NCBI GenBank assembly: GCA_024663395.1
Contig: JANFAH010000025.1
Coordinates: 744,001-808,000, forward strand
DNA: 64,000 nt
From: Pisolithus tinctorius
Taxonomy: Eukaryota; Basidiomycota; Agaricomycetes; Boletales; Pisolithaceae
Direction: 5' to 3'
The notes under the pieces are model-generated. The model was not told the origin of the DNA. It did no database searches and saw nothing but the letters and a program-made list of their open reading frames with translations. A program made the position numbers and the translations under genes. Shown in pieces: positions 60,401 to 64,000 of the stretch (position 1 is the stretch's first letter; each line of letters opens with the position of its first letter).

Positions 60401-61365
60401 CTTGGCGTAATATCTTGACTCAACCAGTTTGTCAAAAAGTGCTTGGGCGTTAGGTAACGGATGCATGTCTTGAATTGTGAAGGAATTGAGATAGCAGTAG
60501 TCTTGAATCAACCGCTTTTTCCCATCTTTCTTGGTGACGAAAAACACAGGGGCTGCTTGAGGCAAGGTCGATGGGCGAATTTTTTTACACTTCAGATTTT
60601 CATCTAGAAATTCGTCCAAAACTTTTAGTTCCTCTGGAGACATGGGATATACCAATGCCTTCTTTGGCTTGAAATCATCTTTTAACCTTATTTCATGATC
60701 TAAGCTGGGTCGATGTTTTGGCAGGGGGATATTGTCTTCAGCAAACACCTTGGTGAACTTTTGGTACCTTTGCGGAAGTCGAACCTCTTCCTTTGAAGTT
60801 GCTAATGCAGCTTCTAACTCTGTGGAAAGAGTAGTTTTGTTAATTGGCACTTCCAATTTCTTGGGAAGTTCTTTTCCAAATGAAACTTCTTTTACTTTAG
60901 CATCTTTGGGGTACTGAAACCCATCATCCCAACATGTGATCTTACCGGTTTCCCAATTCATCCGTGGTTTGTATTCCTTGAGGAGCGGCATTCCAAGCAA
61001 GATGTGTTCTTTACCAATGAGCAGTCTGACGTAGCATTTTACGCGGACTATTCTTTCTTTGATTTCCATTTTGATGGTACACTTCTTGGTGACCCATTCT
61101 TGATCTTTTCCAGTAAAGGACGTGGTCTTGAACTTGTGTTCCATGTGGTAAGTGGGGATCTGGAGTTTCTTGACCATATTTTCTGAGATAAGTGATACCT
61201 CAGTGCCTGAGTCGATACAGGCCCATATTCCTGCCTTGAAGTCGGGTAAAATGATGAGTCCAAGAGGGGATTGAATTCGCATATTTGATTTGTCATCTAC
61301 AGGAGTACATTTAGCTGACAACACGGAAACAGGACTGACTGTAGCAGGAGTTTCAGCAGTCCTCT
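57488..61365 (-). pseudogene. Pol of the 10-kb Ty3 element
   Basis: Protease near 61210 has the active site DSGTEVS. RT follows (LIQDYCYLNSFTIQDMHPLP), with the catalytic motif YMDD near 60210. RNase H begins near 59785 (LFTDASKLG) and integrase runs 59389-58214 with an HHCC finger (HHCMHSYHDHESAGHLG, CPLCQ) and DRGPQF. The chromodomain is near 57860-57760 (VEAILNHKTDG, YLIKWKGFPHSSNMWEPEEH). TGA stops at 60362, 59858, 59510, 58214 and 58049 (lower coordinates) all fit CGA. The residue at the third catalytic integrase position (Glu in GQTE-type motifs) reads Lys in NGESKR. Confidence 0.88.
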
Positions 61366-62775
61366 TTAAAAACCCAACAACTTCTTCTCATCATCATTCG
61401 CTTCCCTGTCTCCCACATAGGCAGTTTTGGTCCTGTCCTCGGAAACTACGATGTGAACGTTGGATAGAGCTTTGGATTTGCAGTCACTCTTGTAGTGACC
61501 TTTCTTGTTACAGTTAAAACAGGTGATGTCAGCGGCAGAGCGCCGAACGGTCTTCTTTTGTTTATTGACATCCATGGCATCGGGATCTCGGTTATTACTT
61601 TGGAAATGAACGTACTTCCTTTCATGTCGAGATTCCTTCCCTTCTAAGATATGCTTGGTGGCGATCGCTGTTCACACTTCTCCCACGACCTTGATCCATT
61701 CCAAAATGGTGTTAGGGGCATGCCCGCTGTTGAGGATCCAGTCTCAATATTCCTTTGCGAGACCTTTTCCAAAGAAGATTCTGGCTTCCTGGGATTCTTT
61801 CTTCAGCTGGGCTTTGTTGACTAACCCCATGAACTCTGCGATGTAGGCTTCAAGTTCACGTTTTCCCTGTTCAATACTGGAAAGACATAGAATGGTGAGG
61901 GTGGTTTGATCTCTGGACTCGAAGGTGGCTTTGAGTCGATCAACGAAGACCTGGAAGGTATCCATATAGTAGATACTTCCATCATTGAGCCAGTTTTCGT
62001 TCTGGTAATTTTTGGTGAACAAGACAGCCACTCCTCTTGTCATATATGTAAGAGCAAAGGCGATCTTGAGAGAATCATTGCTGTAAACATGTTGATTAAG
62101 GTTTAAATAACCTTCCACTTGAGTAAGCCATGTCTGAAGACTATTGTGGCTTCCGTCATATTCTCCTGGTCAGCTGACATTAAATTCTCGACCTCCATTC
62201 GGGGGTTGTGGGCAGTAATCATCATTGTTGTCATACTTAGATTTCCCCTTACTGCCGCTATCTGGGTAGGGCTCTGGGGGTACGTCTTTTCTGAAACTTC
62301 GAGTGTACCAGTCTCTCAGCATCCTTTGAGTAGGGACTCCACTAGGAAAGGGATCCCCGGCTTTGGCAACCAGACGTCTCACTTCTTCGGCCAAGCGGTG
62401 GCATTGCTCCTCGAGCTGTTGACGCATTTCTTCCTCTGAAAACATTCTCGGTGGCATTTCTGGAGCAGACTCTCCGTGTCCTTGTGTCATTGACATTATG
62501 GGTGTTTGCGCTTCTTCCTGTTCTTCTTTGAGGACTGATCTGTACGAAGTACTAGACTTTCAATCATCTTCTTCTTCTGAACTTAAAGTGACTTCTTCTT
62601 CACGATACCGTGAAAGGAAAGATATATGGGGGTTGGTGGCAGAGTAAGACGGTCCTAGTCGACCAAGAGGAATAGGGGGCAAGGGAGGGTTCCTTCCTAG
62701 TCTGAGTGGGTTAGTTCGAGGTGGGACTGGAGGCTTACTCTTCTTGGGTGAAGACACTTTAACAGGTAGTGACAA
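61366..62775 (-). pseudogene. Gag of the 10-kb Ty3 element
   Basis: Starts at ATG 62775 (MSLPVKVSSPKKSKPPVPP) with a Pro-rich, then acidic N-terminus. A coiled-coil-like segment follows (EEEMRQQLEEQCHRLAEEV), then the capsid domain near 62118-61744 (YNLNQ-like start; TFQVFVDRLKATFESRD). A CCHC knuckle CFNCNKKGHYKSDC lies near 61520. It ends at TAA 61366-61368 directly after a slippery heptamer. Four in-frame TGA codons (62560-62562, 62170-62172, 61744-61746, 61672-61674) each sit where CGA would fit. Confidence 0.85.
61369..61375 (-). promoter_or_regulatory. Candidate -1 ribosomal frameshift heptamer
   Basis: On the minus strand the gag frame reads G GGT TTT and then TAA. This fits X XXY YYZ (GGGTTTT). 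The protease frame is exactly the -1 frame and is open across the site. This would make a gag-pol fusion. A downstream stimulatory structure was not evaluated. Confidence 0.5.
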
Positions 62776-63007
62776 CGAAGACTGAGGGAGGATTTATTAT
62801 CTGAGGATAACCTGTCAGCAAAGGGGAGAAAGATTCTGGACTCTAGGGAGGCAATCTATTAATCCCTGATGGGAGCCTGTAGAGCGCTAAGCCGGTAGAG
62901 AGTTTGAGTGAAGGTTTGGTTTGTTGAAGTTCAGTAACCGAGGGACGAGTTTGACTTTATTGAAGAGGTCGAACGAGTCCTGAAAGCTGCAAAGAGTTTT
63001 TTGATTT
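62776..63007. other. Leader between 5' LTR and gag
   Basis: Untranslated leader of the 10-kb element. The bases next to the LTR on the minus strand (AAATCAAAAAACTC) do not resemble a usual tRNA-complementary primer site starting TGG. Confidence 0.5.
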
Positions 63008-63724
63008 TGTTATGCTCATGACGAGTGACTTCATCAAATGGACTAGGCACGAATGTCATGAGGGGAATGCTATGGGCCAAACTTATCGTAACCCCTATGG
63101 CTCTGCTTGTTATTGATGAGTACTGACAGAGGTTTCCCCTACTGGCGAGTTCTTCTGGGATCACAACGGAGGAGGAACAGAGGTATGAGTCAAAGATAAT
63201 AGCTGAGTTGCAAGTAATCAAAAAACTAAGGATACATCATATGGTACGGGGGTTTAAATAACTCTGGACACAAGTACCATACCAGTCATGCCATTGAGGC
63301 GGTAAGTATCCGCAGTAGTAAATGATGAAATAGAAAAGGAGTCATACGGTGTCATATCCAGGAACAAAGGATGAAGCGAAGGCTATACCAGCTGTGCAAT
63401 CAATGTGCAGTGAGGAGCCTGACACCAGAACTATCATAATGATGAGCAAGCGATATAAACAAGTCAGAAGGAACACAGAAGAGGGAACGAGACATAATTG
63501 AAATACTGTCCATCAACTGCCGGCGCAGCTGCAAGTCAGAGTGACGACGGCATACACAGCATCAGTAGGTATTGGAAATACCTCCATCACTGGTGATCCA
63601 AAGGGTCTCGGTGCCAACAGACTGAGGACGACCACAGCAAGGACAAATGACATGACGACACATGTGACCCACGTGACCTGGCAGTTTGGGCGAAAAAGGA
63701 AAGAGCCCCTATGCGGGCATAACA
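63008..63724 (-). repeat. 5' LTR (right copy), 717 bp
   Basis: Begins TGTTATGC and ends GCATAACA. It is followed by the target duplication ACCAT at 63725-63729. It pairs with 53772-54489. Confidence 0.95.
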
Positions 63725-64000
63725 ACCATACCTCTAGGCCCACAGCTCCAGGCACTGTATTGTGATCCTGACCTGGCATGTCAAATGCGATATTTACATG
63801 AGTGCACACAACAAATCATTGCTGAGCTCCAAGATACTGGCTCAATCTCTTTAGTTGATGATATCGCAGCAGGCTGGGATTATCTAGGTGCCGTTCTCGA
63901 TGGAGACATTAGGAAGGATGACATTGTGTTGATGGTCTCACTCGATGGTGCTCAGCTCTATGAGAGCAAGCAATCCAATTGCTGGATTTATATATGGGTT
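63725..64000 (+). pseudogene. Plavaka-type DNA transposon protein, continuation
   Basis: Directly after the retrotransposon and its ACCAT duplication the frame continues with LQALYCDPDLACQMRYLHE, a spacer, and IVLMVSLDGAQLYESKQSN followed by CWIYIWV. This is the next conserved Plavaka block and includes the first catalytic-type Asp (SLDGAQLYE). The frame runs off the window. Together with 52440-53771 it is one transposon split by the insertion. Confidence 0.75.

Larger units (their letters stand above)
53772..63724 (-). mobile_element. Ty3/gypsy LTR retrotransposon, 9,953 bp, full length, decayed
   Basis: Two LTRs in direct orientation, an exact 5-bp target duplication (ACCAT), and gag, zinc knuckle, protease, RT, RNase H, integrase and chromodomain in Ty3 order on the minus strand. 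The 5' LTR is therefore the right one (63008-63724). A polypurine tract (GAGGGGGGG on the minus strand) abuts the left LTR at 54490. About 3 kb lie between the chromodomain and the 3' LTR and hold an extra sense ORF and a plus-strand ORF. At least eleven in-frame TGA codons and an integrase Glu-to-Lys change make it inactive. No standard tRNA primer site was found next to the 5' LTR. Confidence 0.93.

Noticed and set aside
62985..63007. tRNA primer-binding site next to the 5' LTR
   Set aside because: The adjacent bases do not start with TGG or match a tRNA 3' end that I can recognise. Self-priming is possible but not supported.
1..64000. tRNA, rRNA or CRISPR arrays
   Set aside because: No cloverleaf with matching B-box, no rRNA segment and no spaced direct-repeat array was noticed on either strand; a covariance-model scan was not possible.

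Overview
The window looks like a piece of an Agaricomycete (mushroom-forming basidiomycete) nuclear genome. Host genes are split by many short GT-AG introns, mostly about 50-60 nt. The gene families (F-box/LRR, RBR RING ligases, CE16-type SGNH esterases, alpha-kinases, Dal5-like MFS permeases) and the transposons (Ty3 chromoviruses, Plavaka, PIF/Harbinger) are typical of that class. The species cannot be named from sequence alone.

Layout. 1-7.8 kb: the 3' nine-tenths of a plus-strand Ty3/gypsy chromovirus, with an antisense solo LTR in gag and an antisense Zn-cluster ORF before its 3' LTR. 7.8-13.2 kb: an almost CpG-free island holding minus-strand relics of an alpha-kinase and an integrase-like protein, plus a nested 465-bp inverted-repeat element. 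13.6-19.4 kb: a tandem duplication carrying two F-box/LRR genes. 20.0-23.0 kb: a complete PIF/Harbinger transposon. 23.3-31.3 kb: PEX3, a Pro/Ser-rich unknown protein and a Zn2Cys6 transcription factor. 31.6-37.7 kb: an unknown spliced gene and two neighbouring RBR E3 ligase paralogues. 38.4-42.1 kb: SEC61 alpha and, converging on it, a CE16/GDSL esterase. 43.0-44.7 kb: a third F-box/LRR copy, inverted. 44.9-51.0 kb: two tandem MFS permeases. 52.4-64 kb: a Plavaka DNA transposon split by a 9,953-bp LTR retrotransposon (LTRs 718/717 bp, target duplication ACCAT).

Single-copy host genes (SEC61, PEX3, esterase, Zn2Cys6 factor) read as open spliced frames. Almost every in-frame stop I could place in the repeats is TGA where an arginine CGA would fit. 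The two LTRs of the 10-kb element differ almost only by transitions, mostly at CpG sites. This fits cytosine methylation and deamination aimed at repeats. It also shows which odd ORFs were once translated, including an antisense ORF and a third sense ORF carried by the retrotransposons.

Limits: exon joins were worked out by hand from splice signals, frame and remembered family conservation. No homology search was run. Family names for the degenerate elements rest on motif recognition.
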